Origin: Gemmatimonadota bacterium
GTDB lineage: Bacteria > Gemmatimonadota > Gemmatimonadetes > Gemmatimonadales > GWC2-71-9
DNA length: 8,114 nt
Reading direction: 5' to 3'
Assembly (NCBI GenBank): GCA_016880225.1
Contig: JAEHDT010000112.1
Location: forward strand, 1 to 8,114
Part shown: positions 1 to 6,273 of the stretch, in pieces
How positions within the stretch are numbered: the stretch's first letter is position 1
Layout of the letters: each line of letters begins with the position of its first letter
Position numbers and translations under genes: made by a program
Notes under the pieces: model-generated
What the model saw: the letters and a program-made list of their open reading frames with translations, nothing else
Told to the model about the DNA's origin: nothing
The model's database searches: none

Positions 1-416
1 ACCAGGATGTCGGCGAGCCGGCGGGAGGCGAGGATCGGGATGTCGGACAGGGACTCGACGCCGCCCGCGAGGACGACGTCGGCGGTGCCGAGCACGATCT
101 CGTCGTGCGCGTTGGCGACGGCCTGTCCGGAGGATGCGCAGGCGCGGTTCAACGAGTAGGCCGGGATCTCCTTGGGAAACTGTGGCAGGAGGCTCACTTC
201 CCGAGCGACGTTCGGCACGAGAGCCGACGGCACCACCTGCCCGAAGACGACGGCGTTCACGTCGCCGCCGCTCAGGTTGGTGCGCTCGAGCAGCTCCCGC
301 GCCGCGAATCGAGCCAGGTCCACCGCCCGGGCGTCCTTCAGAGACGTGCCCGCCCGGCAGAACGGCGTGCGACAGCCGGCCACCACCGCGACGCGCCGCC
401 CGTTCCCAACCGGCAT
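1..416 (-). CDS. Acetyl-CoA acyltransferase (thiolase), FadI-like, N-terminal part
   Basis: This gene runs leftward off the window edge; 138 residues are visible, about a third of a normal thiolase of about 400-440 residues. Thiolases cleave 3-ketoacyl-CoA with CoA in the last step of beta-oxidation, or condense two acyl-CoAs. The N-terminus reads MPVGNGRRVAVVAGCRTPF, a typical thiolase opening. The motif NRACASSGQAVANAHDEI contains the nucleophilic cysteine at residue 93, the usual place. It is followed by the glycine-rich AGGVESLSDIPI segment and SRRLADIL, which resemble the FadI/trifunctional-beta branch more than biosynthetic PhaA/AtoB; that subfamily call is from memory of the family. 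The ATG start is supported by a strong GGGAGGGG six bases upstream. The gene is divergent from glpD. The missing C-terminal half should hold the second catalytic cysteine and histidine. Confidence 0.9.
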   Translation of the reverse strand, partial: MPVGNGRRVAVVAGCRTPFCRAGTSLKDARAVDLARFAARELLERTNLSGGDVNAVVFGQVVPSALVPNVAREVSLLPQFPKEIPAYSLNRACASSGQAVANAHDEIVLGTADVVLAGGVESLSDIPILASRRLADIL

Positions 417-422
417 TACATT

Positions 423-430
423 CCCCTCCC
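423..430 (-). promoter_or_regulatory. Ribosome binding site of the thiolase gene
   Basis: On the minus strand GGGAGGGG lies six bases before the ATG at 416-414. It fixes the thiolase start and leaves about 73 bp up to the proposed glpD start for two divergent promoters. No convincing -35/-10 pair is visible there. Confidence 0.6.
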
Positions 431-457
431 GTCAGTCAGGCTCGAAACCTACCACGA

Positions 458-473
458 GGCCCGCCGCCGGGCC
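458..473 (+). promoter_or_regulatory. Small GC hairpin or palindrome just upstream of the glpD ribosome binding site
   Basis: A perfect inverted repeat GGCCCG-CCGC-CGGGCC (6 bp arms, 4 base loop) ends four bases before the AGGAG at 478-482. In the glpD leader it could fold beside the ribosome binding site; as DNA it is a palindrome between two divergent genes and could be an operator. In such GC-rich DNA a 6 bp arm can arise by chance, so function is only a possibility. Confidence 0.25.
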
Positions 474-477
474 AAGC

Positions 478-482
478 AGGAG
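478..482 (+). promoter_or_regulatory. Ribosome binding site that decides the glpD start
   Basis: AGGAG sits seven bases before an in-frame ACG at 490. It is too far (58 bases) from the first in-frame ATG at 541, which has no Shine-Dalgarno sequence of its own. No in-frame ATG, GTG or TTG lies between 421 and 540. Confidence 0.5.
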
Positions 483-489
483 AACGCCG

Positions 490-2169
490 ACGAGCGACGC
501 GCCTTTCTCTCACCTCACGCGGGCCGCCGCACTGGCGTCGATGGCGGCAGAGCCGGTCGACCTGCTGGTCATCGGAGGCGGGATCACCGGCGCCGGCATC
601 GCCCGCGACGCGGCGCTGCGCGGCTTCCGCACCGCGCTCGTGGACAAAGGCGACTTCGGCGGCGGCACGTCCTCGGTATCCTCGCGGCTCATTCACGGCG
701 GCCTGCGCTACCTCGAGCAGTACGACTTTCGCCTGGTCCTGGAAGCCTCCCGGGAGCGGCGGGTGCTGCAGCACATCGCGCCGCACCTGGTACGCCCGCT
801 GCCGTTCCTGCTCCCCGTGTACCGCGGCGCGCGCGTGCCGGCGTGGAAGCTGTGGTGCGGGATGTGGCTGTACGACGTGCTCGCGGCGTTCCGGAACGTG
901 CGCCTGCACCGCTGGCTCGGGCGGAAGGCTGTATTGCGGCTTGAGCCCGGGCTGCGCGAGAAGGGGTTGCGGTCCGCGGGCTTCTACTACGACGCCCAGA
1001 CCGACGATGCGCGCCTCGTGCTCGCCACGATGCGCAGCGCCGCGCAGGCCGGCGCGCTCGTCGCGAGCTACGCCGAGGCCGCGACCCTGCTCAAGCCCGA
1101 CGGCCGCGTGCGCGGCGCGACCGTGCGCGACGTCCTGAGCGGCCACACGCACACCGTGCGGGCGCTGGTGGTGGTGAACGCGGCCGGCCCGTGGGTCGAC
1201 CGCGTGCGACGGCTGGACCAGCCGGATGCCGAGCCGATGCTGCGACTCACCAAGGGAGCGCACGTGGCAGTTCCACGGCAGCGCCTCGGAAACACCAACG
1301 CGGTCACGCTGACGTCGCCGATCGACGGGCGCGTCATGTTCGTCCTCCCCTGGGGCGACCAGAGCTACATCGGCACGACCGACACGGACGAGGACGTGTC
1401 GCCCGACGAGGTGCGTGCCACGGCGGAGGACGTGATTTACCTGCTGCGCTCGGCGAACGCCTTCTTCCCGAACGCGCGCCTGTCGCCGCACGACGTCGTC
1501 GCCACGTGGGCGGGTCTGCGGGCGCTGCTGCGGCCGGACCGGACCCTCGCCCCGTCCCAGGTCTCACGAGAGCACCGCATCGTCGAGAGCGGGAGCGGAT
1601 TGCTCACCATCGCCGGCGGCAAGCTCACGACGTATCGCGTGATGGGGCGGGACATGGTGGATCGGGTTGCGTCCCGGCTGCGCGAGCTCGACGGCCGCCC
1701 CCGCGCCGCCCCGCCTCCGACCGACCGCCTGCCGCTCCCGGGAGGCGAGACGGCCGATTTGGAGGGCCTGATGCGGGCGGCCCGGGAGCGGGGAGCGTCC
1801 GAGGCAACCGCGCGCCATCTCGTCGAGGCGTACGGGAGTGAGTCCGCCGCCCTGCTCAATCTGGTCGACCGGGACCGGGCGCTCGCCGGGCGCATCGTGG
1901 CGGGACGGCCGGAGCTGTGGGCGGAGGTGGTGCACTCGGTGGAGCGCGAGATGGCGGTGCGGCTCGCCGACGTGCTCGTGCGGCGCATGCATCTGTTTCA
2001 CGCGACCCGCGACCAGGGGGTCCCGGCATCGAGCGCGGTGGCCGATCGCCTGGCGGAGGCGCTCGGTTGGGACGGGGCGCGCCGCGCTGACGAGGTGGCG
2101 GAGTATCTGAAGCTGGTCGAGCGCTCCCGTGCCTTCGCCAAGGACGTAGCGGGGCTCGGCAAACGCTGA
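490..2169 (+). CDS. glpD: Aerobic glycerol-3-phosphate dehydrogenase (FAD-dependent, GlpD)
   Basis: GlpD oxidises sn-glycerol 3-phosphate to dihydroxyacetone phosphate and passes electrons to membrane quinone. Residues 29-36 (GGGITGAG) form the FAD dinucleotide fold, followed by ARDAALRG. The family blocks GTSSVSSRLIHGGLRYLEQ (about 60-78), GTTDTD (295-300), WAGLR (340-344) and GGKLTTYR (376-383, the second GlpD signature) are all present. A C-terminal DAO_C-type domain follows, to residue 559. From the ACG at 490 the protein is 559 residues, close to the 555 or so of Bacillus GlpD. The residues SDAPFSHLTRAAALASM match the F-S-x-L-x-R-x(3)-L-x(2)-M opening of that family, and AGGAG is seven bases upstream. 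The first canonical start is ATG 541 (542 residues), which would drop this conserved segment. The tsdA-like gene follows after 16 bp, so co-transcription is possible. Function is very secure; the start is less so. Confidence 0.93.
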   Translation, partial: TSDAPFSHLTRAAALASMAAEPVDLLVIGGGITGAGIARDAALRGFRTALVDKGDFGGGTSSVSSRLIHGGLRYLEQYDFRLVLEASRERRVLQHIAPHLVRPLPFLLPVYRGARVPAWKLWCGMWLYDVLAAFRNVRLHRWLGRKAVLRLEPGLREKGLRSAGFYYDAQTDDARLVLATMRSAAQAGALVASYAEAATLLKPDGRVRGATVRDVLSGHTHTVRALVVVNAAGPWVDRVRRLDQPDAEPMLRLTKGAHVAVPRQRLGNTNAVTLTSPIDGRVMFVLPWGDQSYIGTTDTDEDVSPDEVRATAEDVIYLLRSANAFFPNARLSPHDVVATWAGLRALLRPDRTLAPSQVSREHRIVESGSGLLTIAGGKLTTYRVMGRDMVDRVASRLRELDGRPRAAPPPTDRLPLPGGETADLEGLMRAARERGASEATARHLVEAYGSESAALLNLVDRDRALAGRIVAGRPELWAEVVHSVEREMAVRLADVLVRRMHLFHATRDQGVPASSAVADRLAEALGWDGARRADEVAEYLKLVERSRAFAKDVAGLGKR

Positions 2170-2185
2170 TAGTATCCTCCTCCCG

Positions 2186-3052
2186 ATGCACCCTCCCGCT
2201 ACCCTGGCGCTCGTCGCCGCAGCTACGCTCGCGTTCGGGTGCGGCCGTCGTGCGGCGGCGCCTGCCGCGGGGGTGCCAATCACGCTGCACGGGCCGGACG
2301 ATTCGCTGATTCCCGCCGGCCCGCTCGGCGTCTCGATCCGGCGCGGCCGGGCGCTGCTCGCGGCCACCCGCGACAGCCTCTCGGGCCACGTAGGGAACAG
2401 CCTGCGCTGCGTCAGTTGCCACCTGGACAACGGTCGCCGCCAGACGGGGTCTTGGGTCGGCGTATACGCGCGCTATCCCCAGTACCGGCCGCGCAGCGCC
2501 ACGGTGGAGACCATCGAGTACCGGGTCAACGACTGCTTCCGCCGCAGCATGAACGGAACGCCGCTCCCGAGCGACGGCCCCGATATGCGCGATATCGTCG
2601 CGTATCTGTGGTTCCTTTCGCGCGACATTCCCATCGCCCCGCCGCGGGCGTCGAATCGCCCCGCGAAGTGGGCCGCACTGACGCCCGACACCGCGGCGGG
2701 CGCGCGCATCTTCACGAGCATATGCGCCAAGTGCCACGGACCGGACGGTCAAGGGACCGCGGTGGCGCCTCCCCTGTGGGGACCGCAATCCTTCAACATC
2801 GGGGCGGGGATGGCGCGCGCCCGCACGGCAGCCGCGTTCGTTCGCGACAACATGCCGTTCGATCAGCCCGGCAGCCTCACCGACCAGCAAGCGCTCGACG
2901 CGGCCGCGTACGTGGACGCGCACCCGCGGCCCGACTTCCCCGACAAGCTGCACGACTGGCCCAACGGCGACGCGCCTCCCGACGTCGCCTACCCGACGCT
3001 CCCTGCGCCCCGTAAGGACAAGGCGACACCTGCTTCGGAGCGCGCTCCGTAG
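2186..3052 (+). CDS. tsdA: Diheme cytochrome c, TsdA-like thiosulfate dehydrogenase / tetrathionate reductase
   Basis: The 288-residue protein has an export signal (residues 1-20) with Cys19 in LAFGC, a weak lipobox, so it is either a lipoprotein or a soluble periplasmic protein. Two haem c sites are present: CVSCH at 75-79 and CAKCH at 180-184. The segment NDCFRRSMNGTPLP at 115-128 is the hallmark of the TsdA family (COG3258). Cys117, 38 residues after the first haem histidine, matches the cysteine that ligates the catalytic haem in TsdA. Asn222-Met223 in DNMPF supplies the probable Met ligand of haem 2. TsdA couples two thiosulfates to tetrathionate, reversibly in some members; the direction here cannot be read from sequence. 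A Tat-exported DsrE-like gene follows 38 bp after the stop. There is no Shine-Dalgarno before the ATG, only a pyrimidine tract. The substrate could differ from thiosulfate. Confidence 0.8.
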   Translation: MHPPATLALVAAATLAFGCGRRAAAPAAGVPITLHGPDDSLIPAGPLGVSIRRGRALLAATRDSLSGHVGNSLRCVSCHLDNGRRQTGSWVGVYARYPQYRPRSATVETIEYRVNDCFRRSMNGTPLPSDGPDMRDIVAYLWFLSRDIPIAPPRASNRPAKWAALTPDTAAGARIFTSICAKCHGPDGQGTAVAPPLWGPQSFNIGAGMARARTAAAFVRDNMPFDQPGSLTDQQALDAAAYVDAHPRPDFPDKLHDWPNGDAPPDVAYPTLPAPRKDKATPASERAP

Positions 3053-3078
3053 CCACGACCACCCATCGCTCAACCGAC

Positions 3079-3084
3079 AGGAGG
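3079..3084 (+). promoter_or_regulatory. Ribosome binding site that decides the start of the DsrE-like gene
   Basis: AGGAGG abuts the ATG at 3085, too close for initiation, but lies six bases before the ATG at 3091. The second ATG is therefore the better start. Confidence 0.7.
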
Positions 3085-3090
3085 ATGCGT

Positions 3091-3780
3091 ATGCTGGAGT
3101 TCACAGGTCCCACCACCCACCGCCGCGGATTCCTCGGCCGCCTCGCCGCCGGGGCCGCCGTCCTCGGGCTTCCCGGATTGGTGACCCCGGCCGACGCTGC
3201 CGCACAGCCGGCGCGGAGCACCGGCGGCGCCTCCAGCAACCCCGAGTTCGAGGCGTGGCTCAACAAGATGACAGGGAAGCACAAGATGGTGTTTGACGTC
3301 CCCGAGCCGAACAACGGCTACGTGTTCGCGTGGGCCCGTATCTTCCTCAACACGACCAATGAGACGTATGGCACAACGGACGCGGACAACACCGTGGCCG
3401 TCGTCTTGCGGCACGAGTCGATCCCGTTCGGAATGAAGAGCGAGATGTGGGCGAAGTACCGCCTGGGTGAGCACTTCAAGATCAACGACGGCGCCGCCCC
3501 GGCGACGCGGAACGGGCTCGCGCACGCGAACCCCGGGGAACTGCCGATCCCCGGCATGGCACTCGACGAGCTCGTCGCGAAAGGGGTGCTGTTCGGCATC
3601 TGCAACATGGCGCTGACGTTCTACAGCGGCATTCTCGCGAAGGACATGGGTATGCAGGCCGAAACGATCAAGAAGGACTGGGTGGCCAACCTCCTGCCGG
3701 GTGTCACCGTGGTGCCGTCGGGCGTGATTGCGGTGAATCGCTCGCAGGAGAAGGGTTGCGCCTACTGTTTCGCTGGCTGA
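3091..3780 (+). CDS. Tat-exported DsrE-superfamily protein
   Basis: The protein is 229 residues from ATG 3091. A twin-arginine signal is clear: HRRGFLG at 10-16, a hydrophobic stretch to about 31, and an alanine-rich cleavage region ADAAA near 34-38. The mature part looks like the DsrE/DsrF alpha-beta fold: a strand TVAVVLRHESIPFG at 101-114, then GVLFGICNMAL with Cys171, placed like the active cysteine of DsrE, and the ending KGCAYCFAG with Cys223 and Cys226. Cytoplasmic DsrE carries sulfur as a persulfide in dissimilatory sulfur metabolism. An exported form next to a TsdA-like cytochrome suggests a sulfur-compound role outside the cytoplasm; this is inference. Folded export by Tat may mean a cofactor or disulfide is formed before export. 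Several DsrE-superfamily proteins in bacteria have no known function, so the exact role is open. Confidence 0.75.
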   Translation: MLEFTGPTTHRRGFLGRLAAGAAVLGLPGLVTPADAAAQPARSTGGASSNPEFEAWLNKMTGKHKMVFDVPEPNNGYVFAWARIFLNTTNETYGTTDADNTVAVVLRHESIPFGMKSEMWAKYRLGEHFKINDGAAPATRNGLAHANPGELPIPGMALDELVAKGVLFGICNMALTFYSGILAKDMGMQAETIKKDWVANLLPGVTVVPSGVIAVNRSQEKGCAYCFAG

Positions 3781-3792
3781 GAAGCGACTGCC

Positions 3793-3820
3793 GAGGGGGC
3801 GCAGGAACACGGCGCCCCTC
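3793..3820. terminator. Hairpin between converging genes, possible bidirectional terminator
   Basis: GAGGGGGCGC (3793-3802) pairs with GCGCCCCTC (3812-3820), giving nine base pairs with one bulged G and a 9-base loop. It lies 12 bases after the DsrE-like stop and 8 bases past the NUDIX stop on the other strand. No clear T-run follows on either strand, so it is not a classic intrinsic terminator, but its position in the only convergent gap suggests a transcript-ending or stabilising role. Confidence 0.45.
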
Positions 3821-3828
3821 TCGACCTT

Positions 3829-4284
3829 CTAGCGCCGGGTGCCCGGCCGGGCGAGCAATCGAACGTAGTTCTCGAGGTTCTCCCGGCTGATCGCCGTCAG
3901 CTCGCGCGGGACCTGCGCCGGCGCGAACCAGCCGATGTCGGAGCACTTCTCGGGCTCCCGGATCGTGGGCGTCCCCGAGACGATGCGGCACAGGTAGGTG
4001 GGCGATACCCAGTGCTGGCCCTCCTCCGGCAGGAGGTGGTCTACGACGTCGAGCAGCTCGCCGACCACGATCTCCACGCCGTACTCCTCGTGAATCTCCC
4101 GCCGCAGCGCATCCGCCAGGCGCTCGCCGAACTCGACTGAACCACCAGGGAACTCCCACAAGCCGCGCTCGTTCTTCGCCTTGGGTCCGCGGCGCGCGAG
4201 AAACACGCAGCCGCGATCATCCTCGATGATCGCGCCGACGCCGACGCCGATGTAGTCGGTGCCGCGGAGCCCCCGAGCCGTCAT
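3829..4284 (-). CDS. NUDIX hydrolase (MTH1/NUDT15-like nucleotide or metabolite pyrophosphatase)
   Basis: NUDIX enzymes cleave nucleoside diphosphates linked to another group, using Mg2+ bound by the box glutamates. The full box G-x5-E-x7-R-E-I-H-E-E-Y-G-V is present at residues 48-70 without a deviation. Ahead of it are the strand GVGVGAII and LARRGPKAKNERGLWEFPGG. The later EPEKCSDIGWFAP resembles the EPEKC segment of NUDT15 and plant NUDX1-type enzymes, which act on (oxidised or modified) nucleoside triphosphates or prenyl diphosphates. The substrate cannot be read here. Length is 151 residues, normal for a single-domain member. The ATG at 4284 overlaps the TGA of the upstream zinc-ribbon gene as ATGA, a sign of translational coupling; an ATG two codons earlier (4290) is equally possible. 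It is the last gene of the minus-strand cluster. Confidence 0.9.
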   Translation of the reverse strand: MTARGLRGTDYIGVGVGAIIEDDRGCVFLARRGPKAKNERGLWEFPGGSVEFGERLADALRREIHEEYGVEIVVGELLDVVDHLLPEEGQHWVSPTYLCRIVSGTPTIREPEKCSDIGWFAPAQVPRELTAISRENLENYVRLLARPGTRR

Positions 4285-5282
4285 CGCCATCCCCGCAGGC
4301 TCCGGATGTAGTCGTGCAACACCAAGAACTTCTCGAACACCGGCACGCCCTTGCGCTTGCGCCCGAACTCCGCGAACAGCTCGCGCAACCGGCCCCGGCG
4401 CGAGATATAGAACCGGAACGTCTCCGCGAAATCCTCCTGCGGGTGCGTGGCGGCATACGCCGTCACGTAGTTGGGGAGCGTGGTGGTCACGCCGCGGCGC
4501 TCGAAATCCACCCACTTCGAGTCCGCCACGCGGTAGGCTTTCCGCACCTCGCCGAAGGCGCGGCGGAATCGCCCGGTGCGCGTGAACGACCAATTGTGGT
4601 AGAGAAAGGAGTGACCCAGCTCATGCAGGATGAGCCCGGTCAGCATGTTCCAGGAGATCTCCTCGCGCCGCCGCCGCTTGCTGGTGACGTAGCGGCGCTC
4701 GATCTCGATGATCTTCGGAGTCTTGTGCGTCACACCCGAAACGCCGGGCCGGAGCAGCACCCGGTAGTTCCAGTCCTTCAGGCGCCCCACGACCAGGAGT
4801 TGGCGCACCCGGCGCAGCGCCTCCCGGATCAGATCGCGCCCCGTGGCGTCCTTCCCGCACCACGGGCATGCCTCCATCCAGTCGTTCACGCCCTTGTTGC
4901 AGTGCGGGCAGATGTTCTGGAATTCCTGGTAGCGCCACTTCTGCGGCCGGCCGCACCACGGGCAGAAGCGCATCGGGTACATCACCCCGCCGCCGCAACC
5001 CCACTGGCAGCGGCGCTGGTACTTGAAGCCTTTGGGGGCCTTGAGGGGCTCCGGGCTCGAGTCGCGGTCGGCGATGTCGCGCCCGCACCAGGGGCAAAAC
5101 GAGAAACTGTCCGCCACGACCCACCCGCAGTAGTGGCACTCGGCCCCCGTCTCCTTGGTCGTGTCGCGCCACTCGAGCCGCCGACCGCAGTTGGAGCAGT
5201 ACGCCCAGAAGCGCTCGAGCTCCGCCGCGCACCGGGGGCAGCGCAGCTCCGGGGTGGGTACCTCGCGCCTACGCCGTGTCAC
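4281..5282 (-). CDS. Four-zinc-ribbon protein fused to an HExxH metallopeptidase domain
   Basis: This is a 333-residue cytoplasmic protein with no signal peptide or membrane segment. Residues 15-142 carry eight cysteine pairs that form four zinc ribbons: C15/C18 with C29/C32, C49/C52 with C63/C66, C92/C96 with C107/C110, and C125/C128 with C139/C142. CPWCG recurs as the second half of the last three. After a basic linker, LILHELGHSFLYHNW (218-232) gives a zinc peptidase motif with His220, Glu221 and His224. THPQEDFAETFRFY (279-292) probably gives the third ligand and resembles putative zinc-binding metallopeptidases such as the Peptidase_Mx type (family match from memory). The GTG start lies inside the ATP-grasp gene (14 bp overlap), with GAGG nine bases upstream. 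The stop overlaps the NUDIX start. Ribbon arrays usually bind nucleic acid or protein; the substrate of the peptidase is unknown, and it may not be proteolytic. Confidence 0.8.
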   Translation of the reverse strand: MTRRRREVPTPELRCPRCAAELERFWAYCSNCGRRLEWRDTTKETGAECHYCGWVVADSFSFCPWCGRDIADRDSSPEPLKAPKGFKYQRRCQWGCGGGVMYPMRFCPWCGRPQKWRYQEFQNICPHCNKGVNDWMEACPWCGKDATGRDLIREALRRVRQLLVVGRLKDWNYRVLLRPGVSGVTHKTPKIIEIERRYVTSKRRRREEISWNMLTGLILHELGHSFLYHNWSFTRTGRFRRAFGEVRKAYRVADSKWVDFERRGVTTTLPNYVTAYAATHPQEDFAETFRFYISRRGRLRELFAEFGRKRKGVPVFEKFLVLHDYIRSLRGWR

Positions 5283-6273
5283 GCGCCATCGCCTCGTCCA
5301 CGATCCGCTGGATGAACTCGTTGTAGCCGAGCCCGGCCTTCTCGGCGGCGTCGGCCATCTCGTTCTCGTACGCGAGGAACGGATTAGGGTTCACCTCGAG
5401 CACGTACACTTCGTCGTCGTGGGTCAGGCGCAGGTCGACGCGGCCGTAATCCTGCAGCCACAGGGCGTGAAACGCCGTCGTACAAGTGTCCGCGATCTTG
5501 GCGGCGACCTCGTCCGACAGCCCTTTCGCGAAGACGTTCTTGATCTTCTTGCGTTTCCGATACTCCTCGTCCCACTTCGCCTTGTACGTCGCGATGCGGT
5601 GCTCGCCGTTTGCCTCGCCGAAGGTCAGCTCCACGATCGGCAGCACCTGGAGCGTGGCGTTCCCGATCAGGCCGACGTACAGCTCACGGCCCTCGATCAG
5701 CTCCTCCACGATCGCGGCCTGGTGGAACTTCTCGTGGATGAACTTGACCCGCGCCTCGAGATCTTCGTCGTCTTCCACCACCGAGGCCTGCGAGATGCCT
5801 ACCGACGCATCCTCCAGGAGGGGTTTGACGATGAGCGGGAAGCGCAGCTCCGACGGCCGCACCGGCTTCTCCTCCGGACGGAACTCGGCGAACGCCGGGA
5901 CCCGGATCCCGTGGTGCGTCAGAATCTTCTTGGTGAGGGACTTGTTGCGGGCGACGAGGAGTCCCGTCGGCGACGAGCCCGTGTAGCGGTACCCGTGCAT
6001 CTCGAGGACGGTGGCGAGCGCGTACTCGTGCCGTGCATTCCCACGGAACGACTCGCAGCCGTTGAAGACCAGCTTCGGCTGGAATGCCCCGAGCCGTTCG
6101 AGCACCGGCGCCAGCTGCTCGGCGACGCCAACCATCAGCACGTCGTGCCCTTTCGCAAACAACGCCCGGGCCACGTCGTACTCGGCTTCCTCGACCTTCG
6201 CCTCGATTTCCTTCTTGTAGTCGGCGTCCTCCCAATCGGGGTGCAGGGTGTCGAACACGACGGCGATCTTCAC
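5269..6273 (-). CDS. ATP-grasp ligase, D-alanine-D-alanine ligase-like
   Basis: ATP-grasp ligases join a carboxylate to an amine through an acyl-phosphate. The 334-residue protein opens with MKIAVVFD. It contains FNGCESFRGNARHEYALA (70-87) and GYRYTGSSPTGLL (94-106) as in Ddl-type enzymes. PLIVKPLLEDASVGIS (146-161) has the ATP lysine K150 and the flexible loop. VEELIEGRELYVG (189-201) is the hinge, and GRVDLRL (277-283) and EVNPNPFL (293-300) provide the Mg2+ ligands. The active-site frame is intact, so it is probably functional. It is unlikely to be the housekeeping Ddl, because the neighbours are not cell-wall genes and the Mg2+ motif is EVNPNP rather than EANTSPG. The GTG start overlaps the MFS stop (GTGA), with AGAGGG seven bases upstream. 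Its substrates are unknown; a dipeptide-like or amide product is the natural guess. Confidence 0.88.
   Translation of the reverse strand: MKIAVVFDTLHPDWEDADYKKEIEAKVEEAEYDVARALFAKGHDVLMVGVAEQLAPVLERLGAFQPKLVFNGCESFRGNARHEYALATVLEMHGYRYTGSSPTGLLVARNKSLTKKILTHHGIRVPAFAEFRPEEKPVRPSELRFPLIVKPLLEDASVGISQASVVEDDEDLEARVKFIHEKFHQAAIVEELIEGRELYVGLIGNATLQVLPIVELTFGEANGEHRIATYKAKWDEEYRKRKKIKNVFAKGLSDEVAAKIADTCTTAFHALWLQDYGRVDLRLTHDDEVYVLEVNPNPFLAYENEMADAAEKAGLGYNEFIQRIVDEAMARDTA

Noticed and set aside
172..489. Extension of the glpD frame upstream to an ATG at 172
   Set aside because: It runs antisense through the thiolase N-terminus and would add over 100 residues with no family match.
1856..3073. Minus-strand open frame of about 405 codons opposite glpD and the cytochrome
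   Set aside because: Arginine-rich shadow without motifs; the plus strand carries clear GlpD signatures and two CxxCH sites.
3085..3090. ATG at 3085 as start of the DsrE-like gene
   Set aside because: It directly abuts AGGAGG with no spacer; ATG 3091 has a six-base spacer.
3829..4593. Longer NUDIX frame starting at 4593
   Set aside because: The first ~100 residues overlap the peptidase domain of the upstream gene and are shadow sequence; the NUDIX fold begins just after ATG 4284/4290.
5269..6273. Housekeeping D-alanine-D-alanine ligase (ddl)
   Set aside because: Fold motifs fit the superfamily, but the neighbours are not murein genes and the metal-binding motif differs from typical Ddl, so a specific ddl call is not supported.
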